This document shows positions 33,441 through 44,322 of a stretch of DNA of 64,000 nucleotides, one piece after another. The first letter of the stretch is position 1. Each line of letters begins with the position of its first letter. The notes beneath the pieces were generated by a model. It was not told where the DNA came from. It ran no database searches and saw nothing but the letters and a program-made list of their open reading frames with translations. Source of the DNA: Haemaphysalis longicornis (taxonomy: Eukaryota > Arthropoda > Arachnida > Ixodida > Ixodidae). Location: assembly GCA_013339765.2 (NCBI GenBank), contig CM023457.1, positions 26,355,436 through 26,419,435 on the forward strand, read 5' to 3'. The position numbers and the translations under genes were made by a program.

Positions 33441-34739
33441 TAATTATCAATGGCGCTTTGTCTTCGTTTTTCTGTTTTCTCCTTTTCCTGTGACGTCTTA
33501 CCGACGGAAATTTCATCACTTCACCCTCTTCAGACATTCAGCCAGGTTCAACGAAACGATCAAAAGCTGTTATGTTTCTTTATTATTGCGTGAGCAATAG
33601 AGCGGACATTTCGGCAAAACTTTTGCCGTCGATCCACGGACGGAGGGCGATGAAAGAACAGAGAGCGTATGGAGGGGATTGACGGCAGCCGAGCCGGCGG
33701 CTGCATTGGCTGTGGTGGAACTGCGTTCGCACCTGCGCCGGCCTCGTCGCTAGGGAAATTTCAAGTCGAAGCGAGACTGCTCCCCAACACCTCATTTTCG
33801 CCCGAAGCCCCGGGGCGTCTCGACGTACCCTGTCAGAGCTTTTACCATTTGTAAAATGGAGTGTGTAGCAGAAATGTGCTCCAGTAGGCGGCAAAACAGG
33901 ATTAAATGGGAAGGACAGCGACAAATTTACCGGCATTGTTGGATAGCAAAAGCAGCGACAGGTAGCCAATGCCGCTACTAAAGCGAGGAAACATTATCAC
34001 TGACATGGTTAGAGCGGAAAGGACGGGTGGCGCGGTGTGCGAAGGGAGTGTGAGAAACGCCATGTTGCCGACTTGAATCCGGAGCAAGGCGTGCGCATTT
34101 GGAAGAGCATCAATGTACCGAGACAGGGTGTAGGACTACTGCCGCCTTTGGGCATAGCGGAGGAAGGGAGATTGAGAGATACGATGCGCGGGCTGAGCGG
34201 CCGCGCGCATTGCCGCCCCCACTTTTCTTAATGGCAGCCGCCATAATTGGTTTTTCTTGAAGGGGGGGGGAGCGGCTTCCCTTTTAGGACGCCTCTGAAT
34301 GACGCGCCCTTGAGTGCTTCGGAGGTCACCGTGTCACTCTCACAGTGCCTATGCCGGGACTACGTTCTTTGTAAACGCCACCCCTGCTTCTCTTTGTGGC
34401 CGCCGGCCTAGTTCTGAAAAGCCCGGCTCTCGTCTTCGGATGCGCCGAAAGGGCGCGGCCAATTAGGGCAGTAAAACGCCGCTTTGGGGTTGCGTGCCTC
34501 GGGGCCACCGTGTTACGCTTGGAGTGCGTAAGCCCGGGCAGCGGCTTTGCAAAGTGCCGCGGCGCCTAATGGCCACCCTGACCATGGCAAAGCTGCCCCG
34601 TGCACGTGTACGCGTCCTCCGTCTTGGGAGAGGAGGGAAGTGCGCGAAGTTGGGAAGGCGGCGTTTGGCCCGACGATTAGTGGAATTAGAGATGTCGCTC
34701 TGACCAATCAGGTGTGCTGCCCGGCTCACAATGGACACG
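33441..34739. other. Unassigned GC-rich intron region
   Basis: CpG-rich stretches at 33600-34260 and 34300-34740 with a G run near 34261-34270. Open frames are overlapping and motif-free. Confidence 0.35.
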
Positions 34740-35110
34740 AGGGATAATAATCCCGGGCATAACGGTCAGCGGGAGACTTGGCTGTAATCTTTGAGGTCAT
34801 CAAGGACCAGCGAGCCTCCGTGCTTAGTGCACGTCAGAACCTTGCCGTCTAGGGCGTAACCCAGCGTCGACCGCTAAGGTCTGATACCTAGGGCCAACTC
34901 GAAAGGTCGATCGCTAATACAGCCATATTTAATCAATTTTGTAACTAATTTTCTGTAACCAACTTCTGTAAATAACCGTAAATACAGTTTTCTTCGTTTT
35001 GCTCATCGAATTGCCGTTCCCTTGTCTCATCCCTGGCCACCACCACCGCCGAGCACACGCAGCGAAGGGCTCCTTCGCCGCCGTCAACGAACCACAAACC
35101 CTGAAGGAGG
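34740..35110 (+). mobile_element. Possible LTR fragment
   Basis: Ends with TGTAAATAACCGTAAATACA, reminiscent of an LTR polyadenylation region, followed by CTTGTCTCATCCCTGGCC. A similar TGTAAATAA...TAAATA...CCTCATCCCT arrangement occurs at about 40260-40330. No retroviral-type proteins are nearby; tentative. Confidence 0.3.
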
Positions 35111-35286
35111 GGTTTCTACTCAGGGGGATGAGATGCTCACGCATTCTTAAATATCCACCAATGGATCTCCCTGCAGCGAACGGTGCGCCAGGGGCATGCT
35201 GCGCCGAGACGACGACAACGAAGGTGGGAACTACTCACGCTGCGCAAGCCTATGTGCAAGCCTGGACGACGCCGGGCACTCATCAC

Positions 35287-35287
<1 letters not shown>

Positions 35288-35341
<54 letters not shown>
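35288..35341. repeat. (GA)n microsatellite
   Basis: About 54 bp of uninterrupted GA dinucleotides. Confidence 0.97.
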
Positions 35342-35344
<3 letters not shown>

Positions 35345-35379
35345 AACTTTAATTATTGTTGAAGTTAGCATATTCGTGG

Positions 35380-37330
35380 TCGGTGTCTTATGTCCAAAAC
35401 TCTCATGGTACTGTCGGCTGTCATCGCTTTTTTAGCTAGCAAAGGCTGCGTTCGAGGACAGGAGCTGGCCAGAGTACTTTCCCACTGCTCCAGTAAGAGG
35501 TTGTGGAAGAAGGAAGATCTGGGTTTTGTTAACATTTCCAGGCAATACGGGACAGCGTGCCAGGGGCTTGGCAGTAAATACATAGCGGATCATAGGGAGT
35601 AGGATGGATGGCGTGTAGTCGTGTTCGGTGTGTGTAGGTATTGGTCGGTAGTTGTCTCAGGATGACTTCCTCTTCTTTCGTGGCCTGACCAGTGACTGGT
35701 GGATACAGTTGGCTCGCTAGCCGGTAATGTTGAGTAATGTCGGCGTGCGTGAGGAGTGGTTGCCAGGTCAACTCCGGCTCCGGGCGAGGACGTGTGCCGT
35801 CTGGTTGCCGCGAAGAACAGAGTGGGCCGGGGTCCATATGATTCTGACTTGCTTCTGTGGGGGTCGTTGGAGGAGAACCCGAAGCACTTGTCTTGAAATC
35901 CTAATTTCTTGGTACGCTCGGCACGCGGCTTGACAGTCCGTAATAATTACCTTGGTCTTTGTTTGGGAGAGGACGAGGGTGATAGCCGTCTCTTCAGCCT
36001 GCTGGGTTTTAGACGACTGAAGCGTCAGACTTGAAGTAAGGTCGGTTCCGGAGGTAACGACCACCGATTTTACTCGCATATTCCGCCGCGTCTGTATAGA
36101 TGACGTGTTCTTGTCCTCCATACTGTTTTTCTTACGCAGTAGCTCCTGCTGTACGTCTTCCCTCATGTTGTTGAGGGGACATTATCCGGATTATTGGTCT
36201 CACAAAAATTCTGGTCCATATGTCAGACGGGATGTCCACTGCATTTTCCGTGATGTGCTGCGCCGTGTACCCAAGCTTACCCAGCGCTTCCCTTCCCGTT
36301 GGGCTTGCTCCAAGTCTTCTTTTCTGCGCCGTTAAGTGGGCCGTGGGCCTCTGAGTTCTTCGATGGTGTTGTGCAGGCCCAAATCCGTGAGGTGAACCGT
36401 ACAGGTGCTTGTAGGAAGTGCCACGGCTTGTTTGTATGCCTTTCTAAGAAGAGCATCCAGCCTTTTCCGCTCCGATGCCCCCAGGATACCTTAAGGAGCC
36501 ACGTAAACGATTGTGGAGACGATGAAGGCCGGCACAAGACGGACCACGTCGTTTTCTTTTAATCCATGGCTCCTGTTCGCTATCCTACGCAGCATCCGAA
36601 CAGTTTGAGCCGTGGTTTCTTGAAGCATATTCAGCAGCAAGGTGTTTTTGAAGTTTTTTTGTGGTACGTCATTACGTCATTTCTAATGTCTTTATTGCGG
36701 ATGTCAGTTTGATGAGAGCCCCGTCAAGCCATATTTTGATGTTATCTGAAGAATCCCGACGGCATTTTTGTACTATGATGAGTTATGACTTTTGTGGCGC
36801 ACAAGCAAAACCACATCGGCTCTGGCTCAGTGGCTAAGGTGTTGCCTTGCTGAGCACAAGGTCGCGGGTTCGATTCTCCCGGCCGCGGTGGCCGCTTTTC
36901 TGATGGAGGCGAAAAGCAAAAACGCCCGTGTGTAGGAGATATCAGCGCACGTTAAAGATCCCCAGGTGGTCCAAATTAATCCGGAGTCCTCCACTACGGC
37001 GTGCCTCATCACCTGCGTTGAGTCGGCGCGTTAAACCCAACAATCAATCAATCAATCACATCGGCTCGCATAGGTGTGGACGATATCTGTCCCCGTTTGT
37101 AGGCTGCCCTGCATGTCATCGGGAGAACCCTTGGCAATCCATATCGTTATATCGTCCGCATACAGGGCGGGCTTAATGTTGGAATTTTGTCTGAATGTCT
37201 GGGAAGGCATAGCTATCATGGCTATGTTGAAAAGTAGGGGCGATAGCACTGCCCCTTCTGGTGCACCACAACTGCCGCATTGTATGGGGAGCCAATTTTA
37301 ATGATGGCCTGAGGGGCACACTCACGTGTC
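35380..37330 (-). mobile_element. I/Jockey-like LINE interrupted by a SINE
   Basis: Minus strand: GAVLSPLLFNIAMIAM and ALYADDITIWIAKGSPDD at about 37130-37250, then a SINE at 36823-37056. The LINE continues with connecting sequence, RNase H VIITDCQAACRAYQEIRI and IIWTPAHSVLRGNQTAH (about 35860-35990), CIYCQAPGTLSRIAWKC, and terminal LLEQWESTLASSCPRTQP. Frames broken. Removing the SINE and one target-site copy rejoins the LINE sequence. Confidence 0.85.
36823..37056 (+). mobile_element. tRNA-derived SINE (Ruka-like), complete, with 11-bp target duplication
   Basis: Head with A box TGGCTCAGTGGCTAAGG and B box CGCGGGTTCGATTCTCCC, body with AAACGCCCGTGTGTAGGAGA and TCCGGAGTCCTCCACTACGG, and a short (AATC)n tail. 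CACATCGGCTC is repeated exactly at 36812-36822 and 37057-37067. Inserted into the LINE at 35380-37330. Resembles tick tRNA-derived SINEs such as Ruka (established family; identity not verified). Confidence 0.93.
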
Positions 37331-37447
37331 GCTGAATAAATCATCAAGCCCGAACGCTGTCGCGGCTGGTTGTGGCCGGTCGCGACATCCCATTATTTCG
37401 TCTTATATAGCTACTATCTAAACCATGTTCTCGTGCAGTCTACTCAC

Positions 37448-37502
37448 GTCCTCCAAGCGCTCTACTTTGGTCTGCCTCAGGCATCCTCCATTCTTCTCGA
37501 AT
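37448..37502 (-). CDS. D-amino-acid/D-aspartate oxidase, exon 5
   Basis: A 55-nt exon: acceptor CGAACTTCCAG, donor GTGAGT at 37442-37447. One base A completes the Arg codon left open by exon 4 (CG), then FEKNGGCLRQTKVERLED, ending in phase 0 before exon 6. It corresponds to the family's R-F-x-x-x-G-G-x-V/L-x-x-x-x-V-x-x-L segment. Found by phase and motif, not by open-frame length. A damaged copy lies at 23950-24130. Confidence 0.93.
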
Positions 37503-37834
37503 CTGGAAGTTCGGGAACAACATAAGTAAATTTAAGAGTGATCGGTGTTGAGCCAAAGCTGTGACATGCGAAACACACTGATATCCAATTGCCGAGTCTT
37601 CTGATTTGGCTTTAGCCGTTCCCGCTTAAGAATCGAAAATGGTCGTCTTCTTTCGGCGTTGAACAAAGCATGAGTACTCGCTGTGATTACTCATGGCTAA
37701 CGAAGGCAACATCAGGCGCACGCGGCGTACAAAAAGTGACGAGCTCGGGGGCAATCCGCACGCAACATCTGGCACAGAACGTGCGCAGCTAGCGACTGCG
37801 GCATTGCTGAACTGCGTGCCCAGCCCAGCCAATA
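37503..37834. other. Oxidase intron 4 segment
   Basis: The part nearest exon 5 is shared with the 23950-24130 copy; nothing else recognised. Confidence 0.5.
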
Positions 37835-38268
37835 CTAAGCATCGCACCTTGGAAAAAATGGTTATGGAAAAAATGGTCCCGGAAGAAATGGTCCCGGAAA
37901 AAATTCCCAAATCCAAGGTAGGAAAAAAAAAAAAAATGGTCCCGGAAAATTGGTCCCAAAACAAAGGCATGAAAAAGTCTTGTTCGAGTAAGCCGGTTAA
38001 GAACCAAGGACGTTTGTCTTGCTGAAATGAACGAGGTATTAAAGAAAAATATAGAAATGTTCAGTTTCTAAAAACACCCGGAAAAAATTGAAGACGGCAC
38101 CAATCTAAAAATGCAAGCGCTGCGCTAGATTGTTGTCTACCCATGTTAAGTGAAATAAAAATATAATGGCCTTTCAAACAAGCGCACACGATAATTCGGT
38201 CGCCGAAATGTTTGCGCACGGAGGTGTCCGTGCAGCGAAACGGTATCCATACACCGATACGTACGTAC

Positions 38269-38344
38269 ACCGAAATATCCGTACACCAAATGTCTGCACC
38301 GAAACGTCCTGCACCGATATGCCTTGCACCGAAATGTCCTAGAC
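38269..38344. repeat. 15-bp minisatellite
   Basis: About five tandem variants of GCACCGAAATGTCCT inside the foldback-like element. Confidence 0.8.
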
Positions 38345-38559
38345 CCGGGACGACGCTGTGCGCTTCTTTGATGGAGCTCCCACGGCTTCTTGTGCAATTT
38401 TCACCGATACTGACGAAACCTCGCAGCGTAGAGTTCTGACCTTCCAGGCACTCAGGTGGCTGTGTTCGAAAGCTACTAAACCGACGGTTCCAGGCCTCGC
38501 AGTTGTTGTGCGGTTTAATCCAATTACTGCATTAAAATGTTTAATCCATGTCAGCCCTA

Positions 38560-38650
38560 CCATCCATCCATCCATCCATCCATCCATCATCCATCCATCC
38601 TCCATCCATCCATCCATCCATCCATCCATCCATCCATCCATCCATCCATT
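38560..38650. repeat. (CATC)n microsatellite
   Basis: About 90 bp of CATC units with two small deletions, inside the foldback-like element. Confidence 0.95.
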
Positions 38651-38998
38651 CAAAGCGTCCGTCCGTCGTCTGTCTACCCAATTTTCTTTGTTAGATTTTA
38701 GCCTCCGAAGGCGTTAATTTCGGCCCCGTATGGGAACATTAAAGCATTCCATCTTTCTCAAACCTTTAGCTAAAACGCAAAGGGACAAAATCAAACCGCA
38801 ACAAAGTTCAGATTGGACTAACTTGAAGGGAAACACGTTGGCTGGGCCATGGGACCATTTTTTCCTAGATGGTCACTGGGACCATTTTTTCCGGGACCTT
38901 TTTTGGGACCATTTTCTCCGGGACCATTTCCGGGACCATTTTTTCCGGGACCATTTTTTCCGTTTCCGCTAAGCATCGCACACAGTGCGTTCACTCAC

Positions 38999-39064
38999 CG
39001 CTCCATTAGATATGGCAGAAACTTCTTGCACTCAATGGTTATGGAGACAACGTACGAGCCGTAC
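38999..39064 (-). CDS. D-amino-acid/D-aspartate oxidase, exon 4
   Basis: A 66-nt exon with acceptor TTTTTACTTCCCGCAG and consensus donor GTGAGT (38993-38998). Its first G completes TTG with exon 3, then YGSYVVSITIECKKFLPYLM, E and CG of the next Arg. The I-E-C-x-x-F/Y-L-P-x-L block is the family's strand and helix after the FP-x-Y-K-Y motif. Not visible as an open frame because it is so short; phase fits on both sides. Confidence 0.92.
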
Positions 39065-39899
39065 CTGCGGGAAGTAAAAAGTACATGCGGGTTGGTCGAA
39101 CGTATGAAATATTTTTGAAGCGAAGCTTTCTATGTCTCACTAATGGCGTTGACGTTTTAGTGAAACACATTGCAGGAAAGCCAACTTTACAAAGTTGGGT
39201 TCTCAAAGGCTACATCAATCATACATCAGATATAGTTTGGCAGTACACACGGTTAACGACGACGACGACGACGATGATGATGATGAAATACATTCTCTAA
39301 GCAAGGTTGAACTTCGGCTTTGGTACATGTTAAGTTCGGGCTCCGCATGTAATTAATGAAGGCCGCCGGTGGCCCATGCATTGGCGTCGCCTCCGCTGGT
39401 AGCTACGATCCCGTGTCCCTTTCATGTAGCCGCACGAACGTCAAGTTCGGAGCCGCGGAGAGCGTGTGTTGTGCCCGTCCTTTTGTGTGTCAAAGGAGGG
39501 GGGCGATTAGCCTGAGTACCTCTGTCGCGTCGAAGGTGGCAGGGTCATTCGGCATGGCAAGCTGACGGGAACCTGAATGATGGTGAATCTCTTAGTGTTG
39601 AAAGCGCGCGCGGTGTAAGTTTGGAAAATCTTCGACTCCGGCGGCGGCGTGGGTCGTTGGCGGGTCAATCGCCTCGGAGACCACCGAGTGGGCCTGAAGC
39701 GCGTCTTCCGGTGGGACTGGCAGCAGGCGGCGGCGCCCTTCGTCTGGGAGGGAATTAGCAACCCTCGTTGTCCCGCACGTCGCGGGACAATGGGGGCGTC
39801 GCGGGAGGCGCCGCGCGGAGGGAGGTCAGCCGCGCGGGGACCGCTCCGGGCCCTCGGCTTGGCTGTTGTTTGTGCAGATTCCGCCCGCTGAACGTAATG
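39065..39899. other. Oxidase intron 3 segment
   Basis: Includes a GC-rich stretch at 39600-39860 with motif-free open frames on both strands; no supported feature. Confidence 0.4.
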
Positions 39900-40340
39900 G
39901 ATGGTTCACTTTAGGCCGCGGATGTCGTGTATTTTCTGGCCGGGTGTAACAGTGTGCGTAGGAAACGCACTTTGAGTGCATAAGAGAGAGGGTAAGGTCA
40001 CGTGACCGCAGGTGAGGACATGTGTGTGATTGGCTGGTTCCTGTGGCCAATCAAGGGTTTCTATAATTTGTTTTGAAAGTTTTTTCTCTCTTTCTTGAAC
40101 GCCCCCTTTTTGGAGGGGGGGTTTTTGCTATCAAAACCGGAGTGTTGGGTTTTGTCGAGGGTCGGTCGAGAGGGGATCTAGTTCAGCATAGATCTCGGCC
40201 GAACAGGCTGCTGCTGTCAGAGTGACAATGTAGCCGTCACTCTGACGTGATGTAAACGTGGAGTCATGTAAATAATGTAAATAAACCTAATATCCAGCAA
40301 GGAAGGCAGTCCTCATCCCTCACCCGCTCCAAGCATCGGT
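39900..40340 (+). mobile_element. Possible solo LTR
   Basis: A 0.4 kb segment ending in TGTAAATAATGTAAATAAAC with the same layout as the candidate at 34740-35110. No clear terminal TG...CA or target duplication established. Confidence 0.25.
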
Positions 40341-40978
40341 CGTCGGTCATCGGAGCGAGTCGAGATCGTCCTCTCGGCTCGCACATCAAAAGAACATCAC
40401 TATTTCGCCTCCATCAGTTCGCCAAGAAGATGGAGAGGCGAAATTTAACTGTACAGGCTTCGAACTTTGGGGGTGTGTGGGGTTGGACGTCGGCTTTGGA
40501 CTTTGGCTGGGTTGAAGTTGACTTTGGCTTTGGACTTTGGAAATTTTGATTTTGGACTTCGGGAGAGTGGATTTTGAACTTTGGCTGGAATTCGCGCTGC
40601 AGCAGAGAAATCTTCGCGTTTTAAGTGTCTTTCGCTTTGGAAAGGGGCTTTGATTTTTTCATGGTGCCGAAACTACATTGCGCAAACAGTCCTTCCAGAA
40701 CCGATGGTCTGTTTTTCTCACTCTTTAGTAAGAGGCGAAACACAGTAATGGCATTTTGGCGTTCAACCAGTTGGCTGGGGGCTGTGGCCGCGAACCCTGC
40801 TAAAAGGGAACAAGACCGTGCAACAAGACCATCAAGCAAACGTCTTCGCTTTAATGTGTCGTGTTACTGACACAACCAAGAAAGCCGATATTATAGCTCG
40901 AGGACATTGTACGGCACTGGCGTGACTTTTAAATTGGCACGGTGGCGCTACATGGCCGCAAATCACTGTTTGCGGTGC
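40341..40978. other. Oxidase intron 3 segment
   Basis: Has a GACTTTGGCTTTG-rich low-complexity stretch (40450-40590) and an 81-codon plus frame (40625-40870) of unknown nature. Confidence 0.35.
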
Positions 40979-40984
40979 GATTAC

Positions 40985-41082
40985 AAGCGTTTTTCGTACT
41001 TGTATCGCCTCGGAAACGAGGCCAGTTCGCTCTCGGTCAGGTCTCGGTAGTGGAAGAAGGCGTCAGCGTACGAAGGCCGGGG
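40985..41082 (-). CDS. D-amino-acid/D-aspartate oxidase, exon 3
   Basis: Excellent acceptor TTTCTTTTTCCTTTTCAG and donor GTAATC (40979-40984). Encodes PRPSYADAFFHYRDLTESEL, ASFPRRYKYEKR and TT of the next codon, matching the family's P-x-W/Y-A-D...F-R-x-L-T-x-x-E-L-x-x-F-P segment. Phase 0 start, phase 2 end, both fitting the neighbouring exons. Confidence 0.95.
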
Positions 41083-41119
41083 CTGAAAAGGAAAAAGAAA
41101 CTGCGTCCAGGGGTTCAAT

Positions 41120-41955
41120 TCTCTAATACGAGAGGCCTTCATTTTGAAACGACGCGGTAGAGCCATGCAAATACACGTGTTCTTAGGTGTTCGGGCCGTC
41201 GCTTTGGGGGGCGGGAAAAAGCAGAAAAGCACACAGGGAGTGCATATAGTAGCGCTGCAAGGAGGGTGTAAAGTGACGTGCACTAACCCCTTGTCGCTTT
41301 ACGCCCTCCTTGAAGCCTACTCTGGCACTCCCTGTGTGCTTTTCTGCCTTTTAGGGGCGAAGCTCCTCTTGCTCGGGCCCTGTCCCGTCCCTTGTTGCTG
41401 CTGTATACGGCACGGCACAGTGATGATGATTGTGGCAGGATCCCCCTAGGGATTGGCCAACCAAAGATTGGCCGAAGAGGTCAAAACGTTCAACGCGTTC
41501 GTTGCTACGCAACAATGAGAAGAGGAAGAAGAAGAGGTTGTCGTTCGGCGCACCCTGCGAGCTCAAGAAACGTGCCAGGGGTACACGACACAAGAGGCGA
41601 CGGCCAAGGTGGCTAAAATGTCACACAACGAATTCGCCAACTTACACATGGAGATTGTCATCGTACAAAACAACCCCTACATAACCACCACAAACATCGA
41701 CGTCGTGGACGGGCTTGTCAAAGGAGCGGTGGAAAGCTTGGCCTGTCGAGTCTTTATATGATGTGCGGGCGAATGTTTCACGGTTTTACCGATAAGCATT
41801 TTTGCTTCGCCCCTCTCATCATCATTCACTTCGTGGAGATGGCGGATTTTTTTTTTCTGCCCCCCAAAGCGGACGGCCGCCGAACCCAAGAACACGTGTA
41901 TTTGCAGAGCTCCTACCACGTCATTTCAAAACGATGGCCCTTATTTTGAGAATTT
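41120..41955. mobile_element. TIR-bounded element with nested hairpin and PIF1-like fragment
   Basis: The left arm (about 41128-41225) and right arm (about 41848-41945) are inverted copies sharing CAAATACACGTGTTCTT and GCTTTGGGGGGC. Between them are a hairpin (41221-41345; arms with AGCACACAGGGAGTG and TGGCACTCCCTGTGTGCT), a LINE-like CCCTAGGGATTGGCCAACCA stretch also seen near 63930, and a helicase fragment. Probably a composite of nested insertions. Starts about 40 bp from the exon 3 acceptor. Confidence 0.6.
41618..41761 (+). pseudogene. PIF1/Helitron-like helicase C-terminal fragment
   Basis: A 47-codon frame reading NPYITTTNIDVVDGLVKGAV and ending in TGA. It matches the T-x-N-I-D-V-x-D-G-L-V-N-G-A block near the C-terminus of PIF1-type helicases, which Helitrons carry. 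Too short to be functional; most likely a Helitron remnant. Confidence 0.6.
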
Positions 41956-42428
41956 GGCCCCATATCTCTGCTTATATCACTCGATGTACGAAGCATACGC
42001 TGTGAACTGATGCGTAATATTTCGAGGATGATCAGTTGAAGGTAATGCCAGGTTCGGCGCCATCTGAAACCTGCAAGTGGAAGCGTTGCCTCCCCACCCC
42101 CCCTTCCCCCTTCACTCTCCGAAACTTATGAGGTGACTGACACGTTCTAATAAATACCGACCCCCCACACAGCGGCATAAACTCCTTCTCTTCCGCACCT
42201 GTACAGACACCGTGAGTTTGCAATCAGTTTTAAAATGCGACGCAAAAAAAAAAAAAGAAAAAAATACCGACGTCATGCCTGTCAAGGTTCGCTAAAATAT
42301 GCTTGGCATACAAAAAATATGCTGTAACAAAAATCATAGGTAAAATCTGTCGCGCCGACAGGCGCTATATTGCAGAAATTTGATGTTTTTAATTAAATGT
42401 GGGGGATGCAGAGGGAAAGCCAACTCAC
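41956..42428. other. Oxidase intron 2 segment
   Basis: A-rich run near 42244-42264; nothing recognised. Confidence 0.4.
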
Positions 42429-42540
42429 CATAGGCTCTTCTTGGATAATGTAGGCCGGTACGACAGCCAGTCCTATTTCACTGGAATCTGGACTTTCCAC
42501 GAGGGCCCGGTAGAACGCGAAGCCATCGACGCACCACGAC
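42429..42540 (-). CDS. D-amino-acid/D-aspartate oxidase, exon 2
   Basis: Acceptor GACGTGCAG before 42540, consensus donor GTGAGT at 42423-42428. One base G completes AGG with exon 1, then SWCVDGFAFYRALVESPDSS, EIGLAVVPAYIIQEEPM, ending in phase 0. Corresponds to the family's R-W-x-x-x-x-F-x-x-L...G-L/I-x-x-x-x-G/A-Y segment. Confidence 0.92.
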
Positions 42541-42639
42541 CTGCACGTCAATTTTGCCTAAGTTCCCTCATCGGTCCGTGGGAAAGCGGGCATTTTTATC
42601 CAGGGTAGAAAGTAGGTCTCAAGGTTCTTATAAATTGGC

Positions 42640-43082
42640 CATGAACAAAACACAGGTACCGCTATGTCCCTATAACAATGATAAAACTTTTTTCACAAGC
42701 TTCGAACAAACATGCGAGTCCTCTGGCGTTTTATGAAAACTTGTTGCTGAGCGACTTGGCTCATACTTGAATAAAAAGAAAACGTGGTGCTAAACAGATG
42801 TGGCCGAATACAACGATACCACAGGACAGGCGCGTGTTTCTGTCGTATCTTGTCTTCGTCCACGTATGTTTAGCGTCCATGTTTTCTTTTTTATTCTTTC
42901 TATTCTCTATGACGACACACAATCTTTTTTTGCGATTTGCGGCCACCGCCAACAAACATTACTGGTCGATTACAGTGGGGCCTCTGATTCTGTTTGACCG
43001 TATCACTTGAATGCTAACACACACTGATAACTATGATTGATTGAATAATTGATTAATTTATCGATAATTGATTGGTTAATTA

Positions 43083-43179
<97 letters not shown>

Positions 43180-43540
43180 AGGGTTACACCGCGGCCGACG
43201 CAACGCAGGCGATGAGGCGCGCCGTAGTGGAGGGCTCCGGATTAATTTTGACCACCTGGGGACCTTTATCGTGCGCCAAAATCTCGTACCCACGGGCGTT
43301 TTTTTTTTTTTTTGCTTTTCGCCTCTATCAGAAAAGTGGCCGCCGCGGCCGGGAATCGAACCCGCGACCTCGCGCTCAGCAGCACAACGCCTTAGCCACT
43401 GAGCCACCGCGGTGGGTGATAACTATTCTTTCAGTGCTGGCTCAGAATATGTCACTCCTATTTATATCGTCACTGAAGCACGAAATTTGAAAGCTTTGTA
43501 ATATTAATAGCGGAGCTGCTGTACAAACCGTAAGTTCGGT
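42640..43540. mobile_element. Eroded MITE, family A relative, split by a SINE
   Basis: Shares GGGGCCTCTGATTCTGTTTG, GTATCACTTGAATGCTAAC and GAAATTTGAAAGC with family A copies at 4685 and 20979, in the same order. The SINE at 43035-43416 interrupts it. Confidence 0.6.
43035..43416 (-). mobile_element. tRNA-derived SINE with long (AATC)n tail and 10-bp target duplication
   Basis: Exact TGATAACTAT on both sides (43025-43034, 43417-43426). The tRNA-like head on the minus strand lies at about 43340-43416, the body carries AATTAATCCGGAGCCCTCCA, and the (AATC)n tail spans 43040-43178. Recent-looking copy. Confidence 0.93.
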
Positions 43541-44322
43541 GCTGCAGGAAAAAAAATGCTCGTGAGCGCGTGCCCAGCGGTGACCGCCCAGTCCCAGCCT
43601 CGCGCAGTGGCTTTAGTAAAAGGAAAAAACTCCAGCGCTAATGCTAAAGTTGAAAAGACACCCTGCTTAAGAGAGGTCACCGCGGCCGCGGCATTCTCTA
43701 GAAGCCATTATGGATAAGTGGAGACATGGCGACGAGTGTTCCACTCCTTCCCGAGACGACTTACAGATCCCCCCCCCCCCCCCCTTCCACTGCATCGAGT
43801 CGATGACGAAGAGCTGGCGGAAGTCTACAATGCTGTGGTTGACTTTTCATCCAGCACTCGCCGCGAAGAAGACGACGACCTCTTCGATACATATGACGAC
43901 GATTACTAGCACCGCGGTAAACAATGATACTGAAACTTGACTATGTGTCCCGCAATGTTCACCTTACAACAGCTTTGCCATTCAAGTCTTGCGCATGAGT
44001 GCAAGCTTCCCTGAATTTCTTGTTTGCTTTTTTTTTAATGGTTCTCGGTGCTGGAACGGAGCTGAGTGAGTTACCAGAGGACAGTTATGCTTTTCTAAGC
44101 TTGATTTACCCCATGGACCCCTCCAGATGTATGTCTAAGAAATGAACTGATTCACTTGACTTGGCCAAAGGCTAGCTCTTTCACACTGAACAAAGTACGT
44201 TGTAGTTTGTCTTCTTGGGCATTTTAAACATACACCACACTTGTGCGTTTCAACGGTTTCTTGTCCGCGGTGAAGTAGCACGCAATGGAAAGGTCGACCG
44301 ACTTGCCTTGGTGCCAACCCAC
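43541..44322. other. Oxidase intron 1 segment
   Basis: C run near 43771-43784; a fragment at about 44030-44105 resembles the right end of family A MITEs (GGAGCTGAGTGAGTTACC). Otherwise unassigned. Confidence 0.4.

Larger units (their letters stand above)
37848..38968. mobile_element. Foldback-like element with minisatellite arms
   Basis: About 1.12 kb flanked by an exact 13-bp direct repeat CTAAGCATCGCAC (37835-37847 and 38969-38981). The left arm (to about 37965) repeats units like AAAAATGGTCCCGG; the right arm (from about 38845) repeats the reverse complement, CCGGGACCATTTTT. Such tandem-repeat inverted arms are typical of foldback elements. The interior carries a 15-bp minisatellite and a (CATC)n tract and has no transposase. 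It sits about 17 nt inside the intron from the exon 4 donor. Confidence 0.75.

Noticed and set aside
37848..38968. Regular short repeats suggesting a CRISPR array
   Set aside because: Units are contiguous without unique spacers, arms are inverted, and the genome is eukaryotic.
39507..39761. 84-codon minus frame considered as an oxidase exon
   Set aside because: No family motifs; the missing segments are fully covered by exons at 38999-39064 and 37448-37502.
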